Positions 19,860-28,206 of a DNA stretch of 64,000 nucleotides are shown here, one piece after another (position 1 is the stretch's first letter; each line of letters begins with the position of its first letter). The stretch is from Pseudomonas kilonensis (GTDB lineage: Bacteria > Pseudomonadota > Gammaproteobacteria > Pseudomonadales > Pseudomonadaceae): NCBI RefSeq assembly GCF_001269885.1, contig NZ_LHVH01000028.1, positions 25,893-89,892 of the forward strand, read 5' to 3'. The position numbers were made by a program, and so were the translations under genes. The notes beneath the pieces were generated by a model that was not told the origin of the DNA, did not search any database, and was given only the letters and a program-made list of their open reading frames with translations.

Positions 19860-20684
19860 TCAGAGGTTCACCACATTGACGAACCGCGGCGTGGCGTTTT
19901 CGTCGATGCGCAGGTTGGTGAAGTCGAACAGGTTGCGGTCCGCCAGTTGCGACGGAATGACATTCTGCAAGCCGCGGAAAATGCTCTCGGTACGACCCGG
20001 GGTCTTGCGTTCCCATTCCTGGAGCATCTCCTTGACCACCTGGCGTTGCAGGTTTTCCTGGGAGCCGCACAGGTTGCAGGGGATGATCGGGAACTGCTTG
20101 AAATCCGAATAGGCCTGGATGTCTTTCTCGTTGCAATAGGCCAGCGGGCGGATCACCACGTTGCGCCCGTCATCGGCGCGCAGCTTGGGCGGCATGGCCT
20201 TGAGCGAGCCGTTGTAGAACATGTTCAGGAAGAAGGTCTCGACGATATCGTCGCGGTGGTGCCCCAGGGCCATCTTGGTTGCGCCGATCTCATCGGCGAA
20301 GGTGTAGAGCGTTCCGCGCCGCAGGCGTGAGCACAGCGAACAGGTGGTCTTGCCTTCGGGGATCAGTTCCTTGACCACCGAATAGGTGTCTTTCTCGACG
20401 ATGTGATATTCCACGCCGAGCGACTCAAGGTAGGCCGGCAGCACATGCTCGGGGAACCCGGGCTGCTTCTGGTCCATGTTCACCGCGACGATGTCGAACT
20501 TGATCGGCGCAACTTTCTGCAGATGCATCAGCACATCGAGCAAGGTGTAGCTGTCCTTGCCGCCGGACAGGCAGACCATGACCTTGTCGCCGTCCTCGAT
20601 CATGTTGAAATCGGCGACCGCCTCACCGGCCAGGCGGCGCAGGCGCTTTTGCAGTTTGTTCTGGTTGACCGTAAGAGTGCCCAT
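19860..20684 (-). CDS. ttcA: tRNA 2-thiocytidine(32) synthetase
   Basis: 274 residues. ATP-dependent Fe-S enzyme that thiolates C32 of some tRNAs. PP-loop SGGKDSYTLLDVL at about residues 40-52. The two cysteine pairs, CSLC (about 115-118) and CNLC (about 206-209), hold the cluster. GHHRDDIVETFFLNMFY is also typical. The gene has its own terminator. Confidence 0.96.
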   Translation of the reverse strand: MGTLTVNQNKLQKRLRRLAGEAVADFNMIEDGDKVMVCLSGGKDSYTLLDVLMHLQKVAPIKFDIVAVNMDQKQPGFPEHVLPAYLESLGVEYHIVEKDTYSVVKELIPEGKTTCSLCSRLRRGTLYTFADEIGATKMALGHHRDDIVETFFLNMFYNGSLKAMPPKLRADDGRNVVIRPLAYCNEKDIQAYSDFKQFPIIPCNLCGSQENLQRQVVKEMLQEWERKTPGRTESIFRGLQNVIPSQLADRNLFDFTNLRIDENATPRFVNVVNL

Positions 20685-20779
20685 GACGCGAAATCCGTGA
20701 GGTGTGACGAAAGGCCGGCATTTTACGCAAAAACCGGCTTTCGGCGAAGAGTTGATGCACCACTGTTGTGGTCAGGGTT

Positions 20780-20876
20780 TGTGGGAGCAAAGCTTGCTCG
20801 CGAAACAGACGCCTCGGTTTCTGAAAGACCGCATCGCTTCCATCGCGGGCAAGCCTTGCTCCCACAATCGCCTCGC
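20780..20876. repeat. REPIN-like element (family A2, conserved interior)
   Basis: TGTGGGAGCAAAGCTTGCTC at the left and GCGGGCAAGCCTTGCTCCCA at the right. The interior CGAAACAGACGCCTCGGTTT and CTGAAAGACCGCATCGC recurs almost unchanged at 23800 and 30543, so the whole unit of about 97 bp is the mobile form. Confidence 0.88.
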
Positions 20877-21098
20877 TACAAGGTGAATTTCTTTGCCAAG
20901 GGTTGTGTACAGACCCATCGGCGATTAGCACCACGGCCGACAGCGCGATTTGCTCTAAGCCCCCCATCCCCCTCGGGGTGACTCCTTTCTATACTGCGAC
21001 ATAAGGTCGCACACACTTACAGACCTTCACTTACCCGGCCATTTGGCCCGTAGGCGCTCCGTTGGGGGGCGATGGCAATAACAAAGGAGTGACTGACT
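20877..21098 (+). promoter_or_regulatory. Leader/promoter region of YIP1 gene
   Basis: The 414-bp gap before the YIP1 gene holds the REPIN element and then this stretch. It contains TGCGAC-ATAAG-GTCGCA (20995-21011). ACTCCTTT at 20981-20988 is complementary to AAAGGAGT at 21083-21090, the likely ribosome-binding site. No gene is seen. Confidence 0.4.
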
Positions 21099-21701
21099 AT
21101 GATCCATCATGTCGTGGGGCTCTTTACCCACCCTGATCAAGAATGGAAAGAAATCCGTGGCGATCAGGAGGAAAGCATCAGCCACATGTACCTCACCCAC
21201 ACGCTGATCCTGGCGGCTATTCCCGCGGTATCGGCATTCATCGGCACCACGCAGGTGGGATGGGTCATCGGCAATCGTCCGCCGGTCATGCTCACCCAGG
21301 AAAGTGCGCTGTGGATGACCGTCATGTCGTACCTGGCCATGTTGGGCGGGGTGGCAGTGATGGGCGCCTTCATCCACTGGATGGCCCGTACCTACGACGC
21401 CAACCCGAGCCTGGCCCGCTGCGTCGCATTCGCCACCTACACCGCGACACCTTTGTTCATCGGCGGCCTGGCGGCGCTCTACCCGCACATGTGGCTGGGA
21501 ATGATCGTCGGCACGGCGGCGATCTGCTACACGGTCTACCTGCTGTATGTGGGCCTGCCGACGTTCATGAACATTCCCCAGGACGAAGGTTTTCTGTTTT
21601 CCAGTTCGGTACTCGCCGTCGGCCTCGTGGTGCTGGTGGCCATCATGGCGTTCACGGTCATCGTCTGGGGGCTGGGCGTCGGCCCGGTCTATACCAGTTG
21701 A
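21099..21701 (+). CDS. YIP1 family inner-membrane protein
   Basis: 200 residues. MIHHVVGLFTHPDQEWKEIR is the standard N-terminus of bacterial Yip1-domain proteins. Five hydrophobic segments follow (about 34-52, 72-92, 105-125, 130-150, 170-195). AAAGGAG is 9 bp before the ATG. It is monocistronic with its own terminator. Function unknown. Confidence 0.85.
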   Translation: MIHHVVGLFTHPDQEWKEIRGDQEESISHMYLTHTLILAAIPAVSAFIGTTQVGWVIGNRPPVMLTQESALWMTVMSYLAMLGGVAVMGAFIHWMARTYDANPSLARCVAFATYTATPLFIGGLAALYPHMWLGMIVGTAAICYTVYLLYVGLPTFMNIPQDEGFLFSSSVLAVGLVVLVAIMAFTVIVWGLGVGPVYTS

Positions 21702-21753
21702 AGGATTGAAACCGTCCCGATAGTACCCTCCAATAAAAAAGCAGGATCTGCCG

Positions 21754-21785
21754 ACACAGGCCGCCGCAAGGCGGCCTTCCTGTGT
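21754..21785 (+). terminator. Terminator-like hairpin after YIP1 gene
   Basis: GGCCGCC-GCAA-GGCGGCC with outer ACACA/TGTGT arms; the U-tract is weak (TTGAG follows). Confidence 0.65.
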
Positions 21786-21875
21786 TTGAGCCGCGCGAAA
21801 CGACCACTGAGCGCCTGGACGATTCGCAACGGCCGACGCTTGCGGCATACTCGGGCTTCTGGAGACCCGTAAAGC

Positions 21876-22370
21876 ATGCTCGAGCAACTCAATACCCGCG
21901 TCGAAGAGTGTTACCAACAAGCCGAATCCTTTTTCAAACGTCCTTTCAAACGCCCGGTGGTCAGCTTCAAATTGCGTGGCCAGAAGGCTGGTGTCGCGCA
22001 CCTGCATGAAAACCTGCTGCGCTTCAATCCACAGTTGTACCGGGAAAACGCCGAAGACTTCCTCAAGCAGACCGTCGCCCATGAAGTCGCGCACCTGATC
22101 GCCCATCAACTGTTTGGCGAACGCATCCAGCCCCATGGCGAAGAATGGCAACTGATCATGCGCGGGGTCTACGAACTGCCGCCCAACCGCTGCCACACCT
22201 ACGAAATCAAACGCCGCAGCGTGACCCGCTACATCTACAAATGCCCCTGCGACGGCAGCGACTTCCCGTTCTCGGCCCAGCGCCACAGCCTGGTGCGCCA
22301 GGGGCGGCGGTATTTGTGCCGTAGTTGCCGTAATACCTTGGTGTTCAGTGGGGAGACCAGGGTGGAATAG
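21876..22370 (+). CDS. sprT: SprT family zinc metalloprotease
   Basis: 164 residues. The zinc protease signature HEVAHLIAH lies at about residues 70-78, and a third ligand is expected from HGEEWQLIM. The C-terminal zinc ribbon is made by CPC and CRSC (SprT-like domain). The family is related to SPRTN proteases; the substrate in bacteria is unknown. GGAG sits 12 bp before the ATG. Confidence 0.88.
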   Translation: MLEQLNTRVEECYQQAESFFKRPFKRPVVSFKLRGQKAGVAHLHENLLRFNPQLYRENAEDFLKQTVAHEVAHLIAHQLFGERIQPHGEEWQLIMRGVYELPPNRCHTYEIKRRSVTRYIYKCPCDGSDFPFSAQRHSLVRQGRRYLCRSCRNTLVFSGETRVE

Positions 22371-22393
22371 CAGGTTTTTGTGGTAACTGGGCT

Positions 22394-22480
22394 GGCCCCT
22401 TCGCGAGCAAGCCCGCTCCCACACTGGATCTTCGGTGTTAACAAATCCCTGTGGGAGCGGGCTTGCTCGCGAAGAGGCCC
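22394..22480. repeat. REP doublet (family A), inverted order
   Basis: GGCCCCTTCGCGAGCAAGCC ... inverse GGCTTGCTCGCGAAGAGGCC, between the convergent sprT and CoA-transferase genes. Confidence 0.9.
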
Positions 22481-22489
22481 CAAAGGGCA

Positions 22490-23671
22490 CTACAAAATCA
22501 CCTTGGCATCCCGCAATTGAGCGATCCGCTGCGCACTAAACCCCAACGCCCCCAACACCTGATCCGTATGCGCCCCCACCCCCGCGCCAATATGCCGTGG
22601 CTCGGGCAACCCTTCGGAAAATCTCAACGGGCAAGCTATCTGCGCCTGGCTCGAACCATCGCCCCGGGGCACCTGTGTCACCAGCTCTCGAGCCTGCAAC
22701 TGCGGATGCCGCAAAGCCTCCTCCAGGCTCAGCACCGGCTCGACGCACGCATCGATCCCGGCAAACACCCTGCACAGCTCGTCAAAGTCATGTTTCTCGA
22801 ACTCGGCCTGCAGTGCCTGCTTAAGAGCGTGTTGTTGTTCAGGCTTGGGGGACAACCCCTGGGCCGCCAGCTCCGGACGCCCCAAGGCCCCGCACAACGC
22901 CTGCATGAACACCGGTTCCAGGCTGCCCACCGACATCCAGCGACCATCGCGGGTGCGGTAATAGTCATAGAAGCTGCCGCCGTTGAGCATCTGCTTTTCC
23001 CAACCCGGCTCGACACCGCAGGCCAGGTAACCGGCACCGGCCATGGCGTTGAGGCTGAACACACAGTCAGTCATGCTCACGTCCAGGTGCTGACCCTGCC
23101 CGGTTTGCTGACGGGCGATGACCGCCGCCAACAGCCCGATCACCCCGTGCAACGAACCACCGGCGATGTCCGCCGCCTGGATCCCCAGCGGCAACGGACC
23201 GCTGTCGGCACGACCGGTGTGGCTGGCCAGCCCCGCCAGGGCCAGGTAATTGATGTCGTGACCGGCGCGGTCCTTGTAGGGCCCGGTCTGGCCGTAGCCG
23301 GTGATCGACACATAGATCAGCCGCGGATTGATCGCCTTCAAGGCCTCGTAACCCAGGCCCAGTCGCGCCATCACGCCGGGGCGGAACTGTTCCAGCAGGA
23401 TGTCGTAGTCCGCCAGCAGCTGCGTGACCACCGCCAACGCTTCCGGCTGCTTGAGGTCCAGGGCCAGGCTGCGTTTGTTGCGGTTGAGGTAGGCGTGGCT
23501 GGCCGATACCCCCTGGTCATGGGGCGGCAGTACCCGCAGCAGGTCCTGGCGGGTCGGCGACTCGATGCGCAACACCTCGGCCCCCATGTCCGCCAGCAAC
23601 AGCGAGGCGAACGGCCCGGGCAGCAGGGTCGAGAAGTCCAGAACCTTGAGCGATGCCAGTGGGCCTTGCAT
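22490..23671 (-). CDS. CaiB/BaiF family CoA-transferase (possible alpha-methylacyl-CoA racemase)
   Basis: 393 residues. Class III CoA-transferase fold: LKVLDFSTLLPGPFASLLLADMGAEVLRIE (seen in pieces) at the N-terminus, the catalytic Asp in GHDINYLALAGLASHTGR, and GGSFYDYYRTRDGRWMSVG. Members move CoA between acyl groups or racemise 2-methylacyl-CoA; the GHDINY form and CoA-binding RNKRSLALDLK resemble Amacr-type enzymes. ATG 23671 follows TTGGAG; the longer frame starts in non-coding sequence. Confidence 0.88.
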   Translation of the reverse strand: MQGPLASLKVLDFSTLLPGPFASLLLADMGAEVLRIESPTRQDLLRVLPPHDQGVSASHAYLNRNKRSLALDLKQPEALAVVTQLLADYDILLEQFRPGVMARLGLGYEALKAINPRLIYVSITGYGQTGPYKDRAGHDINYLALAGLASHTGRADSGPLPLGIQAADIAGGSLHGVIGLLAAVIARQQTGQGQHLDVSMTDCVFSLNAMAGAGYLACGVEPGWEKQMLNGGSFYDYYRTRDGRWMSVGSLEPVFMQALCGALGRPELAAQGLSPKPEQQHALKQALQAEFEKHDFDELCRVFAGIDACVEPVLSLEEALRHPQLQARELVTQVPRGDGSSQAQIACPLRFSEGLPEPRHIGAGVGAHTDQVLGALGFSAQRIAQLRDAKVIL

Positions 23672-23780
23672 GAGCGATCTCCAAGAGGGTGATGGTTGAA
23701 GACTAGGCAGGGATGGGGGGTGGGGCAATTACCGCAGGTGTCACTTCGAATGACGATTGCGCTCAAGGCTGGCGCAGATC

Positions 23781-23919
23781 CTTTGTGGCGAGGCTGGGCT
23801 GTGGGAGCAAAGCTTGCTCGCGAAACAGGCGCCTCGACTTCTGAAAGACCGCATCGCCTGCATCGCGGGCAAGCCTTGCTCCCACAAAGTGTGGGATACA
23901 TCCCCTCGCCACAAAAAGC
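23781..23919. repeat. Nested REP: family A2 unit inside family D arms
   Basis: The inner unit 23800-23886 (TGTGGGAGCAAAGCTTGCTC ... GGGCAAGCCTTGCTCCCACA) is flanked by CTTTGTGGCGAGG on the left and CCTCGCCACAAA on the right, which are the ends of the family D element at 26703. The rest of the 314-bp gap holds the dctA terminator. Confidence 0.8.
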
Positions 23920-23940
23920 ATGTCCGTCTTGAAATTGAGT

Positions 23941-23969
23941 GCAAAAAAAACCCGCCGAAGCGGGTTTTT
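23941..23969 (-). terminator. Rho-independent terminator of dctA
   Basis: On the minus strand AACCCGC-TTCG-GCGGGTT is followed by a run of T. Confidence 0.92.
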
Positions 23970-23985
23970 CATTACAGCCTGAAGA

Positions 23986-25338
23986 TTACTTCACAGCGCC
24001 TGGAGCAGAGGATTCAGCCGCTGCAATCTGCGCCGCCGCAATCTGCTCGTCATCTTCACGGACATCGGAGATACCACGACCACCGGAAGCCAGCTCGGTC
24101 TGCAACTGGTCTTCGTCCAGTTCCTTGACCCACTTGGCCACCACGATCGTGGCGACGGCGTTGCCCACCAGGTTGGTCAGGGCGCGGGCTTCGGACATGA
24201 AGCGGTCGATACCCAGGATCAGTGCCAGGCCGGCCACCGGCAAGGTGCCCACGGCCGACAGGGTGGCCGCCAGTACGATGAAACCACTACCGGTCACGCC
24301 AGCAGCACCTTTGGACGACAGCAGCAGCACCAGCAGCAGGGTGATCTGGTGAGTCAGGTCCATCGGGGTGTCGGTGGCCTGGGCGATGAACACCGCGGCC
24401 ATGGTCAGGTAGATCGAAGTACCGTCGAGGTTGAACGAGTAGCCAGTCGGGATCACCAGGCCTACGACCGACTTCTTGGCACCCAGGCGTTCCATCTTGA
24501 TCAGCATGCGAGGCAGGGCCGATTCCGACGAGGAAGTACCCAGCACGATCAGCAGTTCTTCACGGATGTAGCGGATCAGCTTGACGACGCTGAAGCCGTG
24601 GGCACGGCAGATGGCGCCCAGGACCACCAGCACGAACACCACGCAGGTGATGTAGAAGCAGATCATCAACTGGCCCAACTGCACCAGCGAACCGACACCG
24701 TAGGCGCCGATGGTGAAGGCCATGGCACCGAACGCACCGATAGGCGCCAGTTTCATGATCATGTTGATGATGATGAACATGACGTGGGCGAAGCGATCGA
24801 TGAAGTCCAGTACCGGCTTGCCGTAGGCGCCCAGGCGATGCAAGGCGAAACCGAAGAGCACCGAGAACATCAGCACCTGCAGGATGTCGCCGTTGGCGAA
24901 CGCACCGACAATGGTGTTCGGGATCACGTTGAGGACGAAGGCGATGATGCTCTGGTCTTTACCGGCATTGATGAAACCGGCGATCTTGCTGGTGTCCAGG
25001 GTTGCCACGTCGATGTGCATGCCGACGCCCGGCTGCACGACGTTGACCACGACCAGGCCGATCAGCAGGGCGATGGTGGAAACGATTTCAAAGTACAGCA
25101 GCGCGTAGCCGCCAGTCTTGCCGACCGACTTCATGTTCTGCATGCCGCCGATGCCGCTGACGACGGTACAGAAGATGATGGGGGCGATGACCATTTTGAT
25201 CAGTTTGATGAACCCGTCGCCGAATGGCTTGAGGGCAACACCGGTCTGCGGGTAGAAGTGGCCGAGCAAAATACCGATGGCAATGGCTACGATCACCTGG
25301 AAATACAGGGATTTGTACAGTGGCTGACGAGTCGTCAT
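23986..25338 (-). CDS. dctA: C4-dicarboxylate:cation symporter DctA
   Basis: 450 residues. Inner-membrane uptake of succinate, fumarate and malate with protons or sodium. The N-terminus YKSLYFQVIVAIAIGILLGH and the motifs SSSESALPRML, GYSFNLDGTSIYLTMA and the serine-rich SSKGAAGVTGSGFIVLAATL are the hallmarks of the DAACS family (tip loops and the substrate site). GAGGAAGG precedes the ATG. A sigma-54 promoter lies upstream, and an AraC regulator gene is divergent. Confidence 0.97.
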   Translation of the reverse strand: MTTRQPLYKSLYFQVIVAIAIGILLGHFYPQTGVALKPFGDGFIKLIKMVIAPIIFCTVVSGIGGMQNMKSVGKTGGYALLYFEIVSTIALLIGLVVVNVVQPGVGMHIDVATLDTSKIAGFINAGKDQSIIAFVLNVIPNTIVGAFANGDILQVLMFSVLFGFALHRLGAYGKPVLDFIDRFAHVMFIIINMIMKLAPIGAFGAMAFTIGAYGVGSLVQLGQLMICFYITCVVFVLVVLGAICRAHGFSVVKLIRYIREELLIVLGTSSSESALPRMLIKMERLGAKKSVVGLVIPTGYSFNLDGTSIYLTMAAVFIAQATDTPMDLTHQITLLLVLLLSSKGAAGVTGSGFIVLAATLSAVGTLPVAGLALILGIDRFMSEARALTNLVGNAVATIVVAKWVKELDEDQLQTELASGGRGISDVREDDEQIAAAQIAAAESSAPGAVK

Positions 25339-25468
25339 GGCAAACCTTCCTCAAGAGTCCCGTTTGACGACATCCACCTGTCGTCCACGGCACCTCAATT
25401 GCGAACCCTCCTGCACTGGAGGGATTTGTTTTTTGTCGGCTGCACGCGGCAGACCTGTGTGCTGTATC

Positions 25469-25483
25469 GCAAGGCTCGTGCCA
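25469..25483 (-). promoter_or_regulatory. Sigma-54 promoter of dctA
   Basis: Minus-strand TGGCACGAGCCTTGC matches the RpoN consensus (TGGCAC-N5-TTGC) exactly. The predicted start near 25457 leaves a leader of about 120 nt. RpoN control of dctA by DctB/DctD is known in pseudomonads and rhizobia. Confidence 0.88.
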
Positions 25484-25561
25484 TTTTTCAGAAAAACCCT
25501 ACAAGCACTGTTGCAGAAGGGTCCTGGAACTATTCACGGGTTAAACACCGACGTGGAATAT

Positions 25562-25616
25562 GGCGGATTTCCGCCCACGGGGCGTTTATCACTCCGGGAT
25601 TTGGCGGATATCCGCC
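25562..25616. promoter_or_regulatory. Paired palindromes GGCGGATTTCCGCC / GGCGGATATCCGCC
   Basis: Two 14-bp near-perfect palindromes at 25562-25575 and 25603-25616, 41 bp apart (about four helical turns). They lie 80-150 bp upstream of the dctA -24 element and 55-110 bp upstream of the AraC gene. The place fits an enhancer pair for a sigma-54 activator. The protein that binds is not known to me. Confidence 0.6.
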
Positions 25617-25671
25617 TTGTCGGGCTGCAGTGCCCTGCTACCATCGCCCGCTAAACGGACGGACTTCAGCC

Positions 25672-26670
25672 ATGCGTCAACGCACGATCGCCAGCCACTT
25701 CGCCCGCGCAGCCCTGGGCGGCGCGCGTCGGCAAGGCTTCGACTATGTTCCTCTGCTGCAACAGCTGGGCATCAGCCCCGAGCTGTTGGATGAGCCGCGC
25801 GCGCGGATTGCGCCCGAGCAGTTCGCCCGCCTGTTGCAGGCGCTGTGGCTTGCATTGGGGGACGAATACCTGGGGTTCGGCAGGGCGGCGAGTAAACCCG
25901 GGACGTTTGCCATGATGTGTCACGCGTTGATCCACTGTCGGACCCTGGGCAAGGCCCTTCAACGCGGCTTGCTGTTCTACAGTTTGTTCGCCGACGCCCC
26001 GCGCCTGACCCTGGAAGCCGAAGGCGAGCGAGTGCGGCTGGTGCTGGACGATTCGACGCTGCGGGACCCGGATCACTTCCTGACTGAAAGCCTGCTGGTG
26101 GTCTGGCATCGCCTCGCCAGTTGGCTGATCGGCCAGCGTATCGGCCTGGAACAGGCGACCTTCGGCTACGCCAAACCCGCCCACGGTGCCGAATACGACC
26201 TACTGTTTCCCTGTCCGCTGATGTTCGAAGCGCGCAGCAGCAGCCTGTTGTTCCACAGCCGTTACCTGGATATGCCACCGCTGCAGGACGAACGCACCCT
26301 CAAGCATTTCCTCGAACGCTCCCCCGCCGACCTGCTGTCGCGCCCGGACGATGGCCACAGCCTGAGCAGCCAGCTGCGCCGCTTGCTCAGCCGCGACACC
26401 GCGCGCTGGCCCGACCTGGACACCGTCGCCGCCCATTTGCACATCAGCCCGCAGACCTTGCGCCGGCACTTGCGGGAGGAAGGCACCAGCTTCCAGGAAC
26501 TCAAGGATCAGCTGCGGCGGGATATCGCCATCTACCACTTGGGGCGTGCGGACTTGTCGTTGCAGCAGATTGCCGAGCAGTTGGGGTTCTCAGAGCCGTC
26601 GGCGTTTCACCGGGCGTTCAAGAAGTGGACGGGGCTGACGCCGGGGGCTTATCGGGAGTTGGAGAGCTGA
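25672..26670 (+). CDS. AraC family transcriptional regulator (PF12625 type)
   Basis: 332 residues. The N-terminal region (LLQQLGISPELLDEPRARIAPEQFARLLQ, in pieces) is the arabinose-binding-like domain of the OruR/ArgR-related group. The C-terminal AraC-type HTH spans about 230-330, with AAHLHISPQTLRRHLREEG and QIAEQLGFSEPSAFHRAFKKWTG. Divergent from dctA, so it may regulate dicarboxylate or related carbon use; this is inference. No strong Shine-Dalgarno site is seen. Confidence 0.88.
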   Translation: MRQRTIASHFARAALGGARRQGFDYVPLLQQLGISPELLDEPRARIAPEQFARLLQALWLALGDEYLGFGRAASKPGTFAMMCHALIHCRTLGKALQRGLLFYSLFADAPRLTLEAEGERVRLVLDDSTLRDPDHFLTESLLVVWHRLASWLIGQRIGLEQATFGYAKPAHGAEYDLLFPCPLMFEARSSSLLFHSRYLDMPPLQDERTLKHFLERSPADLLSRPDDGHSLSSQLRRLLSRDTARWPDLDTVAAHLHISPQTLRRHLREEGTSFQELKDQLRRDIAIYHLGRADLSLQQIAEQLGFSEPSAFHRAFKKWTGLTPGAYRELES

Positions 26671-26702
26671 GTGGTGACATCCAACTTCTGAGGTGTGCTA
26701 TC

Positions 26703-26826
26703 CCTGTGGCGAGGGGATTTATCCCCGCTGGGCTACGCAGTAGCCCCAAAGGGGTGGAGGTGGTGTGTCAGACAGGATGCAGGGGGCCGCTTCGCGGCCC
26801 AGCGGGGATAAATCCCCTCGCCACAA
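26703..26826. repeat. Family D repeat (CCTGTGGCGAGGGGATTTAT)
   Basis: CCTGTGGCGAGGGGATTTATCCCCGCTGGG (in pieces) at the left and its inverse GGGGATAAATCCCCTCGCCA at the right. An inner GTGTGTCAGACAG stretch and GGGGCCGC complete it. A second copy is at 33975. Confidence 0.88.
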
Positions 26827-26859
26827 AGGCCCGCAAACACATACCGAAAAATATTCCAG

Positions 26860-28206
26860 TCAGACCACCGGAAAATGAATCCGGAACGCCGCCCCGCCCA
26901 ACTCTGAGTCCCCCAGGGTCAACTTGGCGCCGTAGCTATCGATGATGTCTTTCACCACCGCCAGGCCGATGCCCTGCCCCGGATGCTGGCGATCCAGTCG
27001 CTCGCCCCGCTGGAGAATCCGCGCACGTTGATCCGGTGGCACGCCCGGCCCGTCGTCCTCGACACTCAACTCCGTGCCGCCGAGGGTCTGGTGCACACTG
27101 ATGCGCAACTCGCCCAGGCACAGCCGATAGGCGTTCTCCAGCAGGTTGCCGAGCATCTCCAGCAAGGCACCCTGTTCGATCGGCACCTGGCAGTGCTCCG
27201 GCAAATCGAAACTGACATTGACCCGTTTGTCGCGATAGACCTTGTCCAAGGTGTCGCACAGGCTTTGCAGCACCGGGCGCAAGGGCACCTGATGGCGTAC
27301 CAGCCCGCTTTTGCGCAGACTGGCGCGCTGCAACTGGTAACCGATCTGCTGACTCATGCGCTCGATCTGGGATTGCAGCACCCAGGCCTGTCCACGGTCC
27401 TCGGGGCGCCGGGCCATGTCCTCGCTGACGCCCTGCAACACCGCCAGCGGGGTCTTCAAGCTGTGGGCCAGGTCATCGAGGGAGTCGCGATAACGACTGC
27501 GCTGCTCGCGCTCGCTGTACAGCAAACGGTTGAGGGAACCGGTCAGGCGCAGCAGTTCCCGGGGATGCTCGGTGCTCAGGCTTTCCCGGGCGCCACTTTC
27601 GATTTCGTCGAGCTCCTGGCTCAGGCGCCGCAGCGCCCGAAGCCCCCAGGTCAGGCCGATCCACAACAGCGCCAGCAACACCAAAAGGGCCGCGCCAAAG
27701 CCCAGGTAGAGATTGTCCCGCAGCCCCTGCAGGGTCACTTCGTAGTCGCGCACCGGTTGCAGGGTGACGATGCTGAACGCCGCGCTCTGACCGCCGAGCA
27801 ACTTGATCTCGACGTCATAGACAAAAAACTCCTGGCCGTCGTTTTCGCGAATGCGCGCGAACTGGTTGCCCTGGCCGTCATAGCGCGGCGTGTAGTTGAT
27901 GTTTTCTTCCTGGGTGGCCTTCGACCGCCAGACCAATCGCCCCTCGCGATCATAGATGTAGCCCAGCAGGCGGGCATCGGCGAGGTTGAAACGCTCATCG
28001 GGCAATTGCGCCGGCATCTTCAAGCGGTTGTTTTCCACTCGGGCGGCGGAAATCAGCGTGGTCACGTCCGAAGCCAGGCGTTGCTCGATGGATTCCTGCA
28101 ACGCCAGGCTGAACGCGCCTTGCATGGCCGGCAACAAGGCCAGCATGAACAGCACCGCCAGGGTCATGGCAGCCAGCATCAGCCGCAGGCGAAGCGAACG
28201 AATCAC
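26860..28206 (-). CDS. phoQ: sensor histidine kinase PhoQ
   Basis: 448 residues, the length of P. aeruginosa PhoQ. GTG start at 28206 overlapping phoP by four bases (GTGA). Two membrane segments (about 8-30 and 165-190) frame an acidic periplasmic sensor expected to bind Mg2+ or polymyxin. The kinase core has H in LDDLAHSLKTPLAVLQG, N-box LGNLLENAYRLC, and G-boxes DDGPGV and GQGIGLAVVKDI. It responds to low Mg2+ and cationic peptides. Confidence 0.94.
   Translation of the reverse strand: MIRSLRLRLMLAAMTLAVLFMLALLPAMQGAFSLALQESIEQRLASDVTTLISAARVENNRLKMPAQLPDERFNLADARLLGYIYDREGRLVWRSKATQEENINYTPRYDGQGNQFARIRENDGQEFFVYDVEIKLLGGQSAAFSIVTLQPVRDYEVTLQGLRDNLYLGFGAALLVLLALLWIGLTWGLRALRRLSQELDEIESGARESLSTEHPRELLRLTGSLNRLLYSEREQRSRYRDSLDDLAHSLKTPLAVLQGVSEDMARRPEDRGQAWVLQSQIERMSQQIGYQLQRASLRKSGLVRHQVPLRPVLQSLCDTLDKVYRDKRVNVSFDLPEHCQVPIEQGALLEMLGNLLENAYRLCLGELRISVHQTLGGTELSVEDDGPGVPPDQRARILQRGERLDRQHPGQGIGLAVVKDIIDSYGAKLTLGDSELGGAAFRIHFPVV

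Noticed and set aside
24349..25671. Upstream extension of the AraC gene through the dctA antisense
   Set aside because: The frame stays open by chance; the dctA promoter and palindromes lie in it, and the family start is at 25672.
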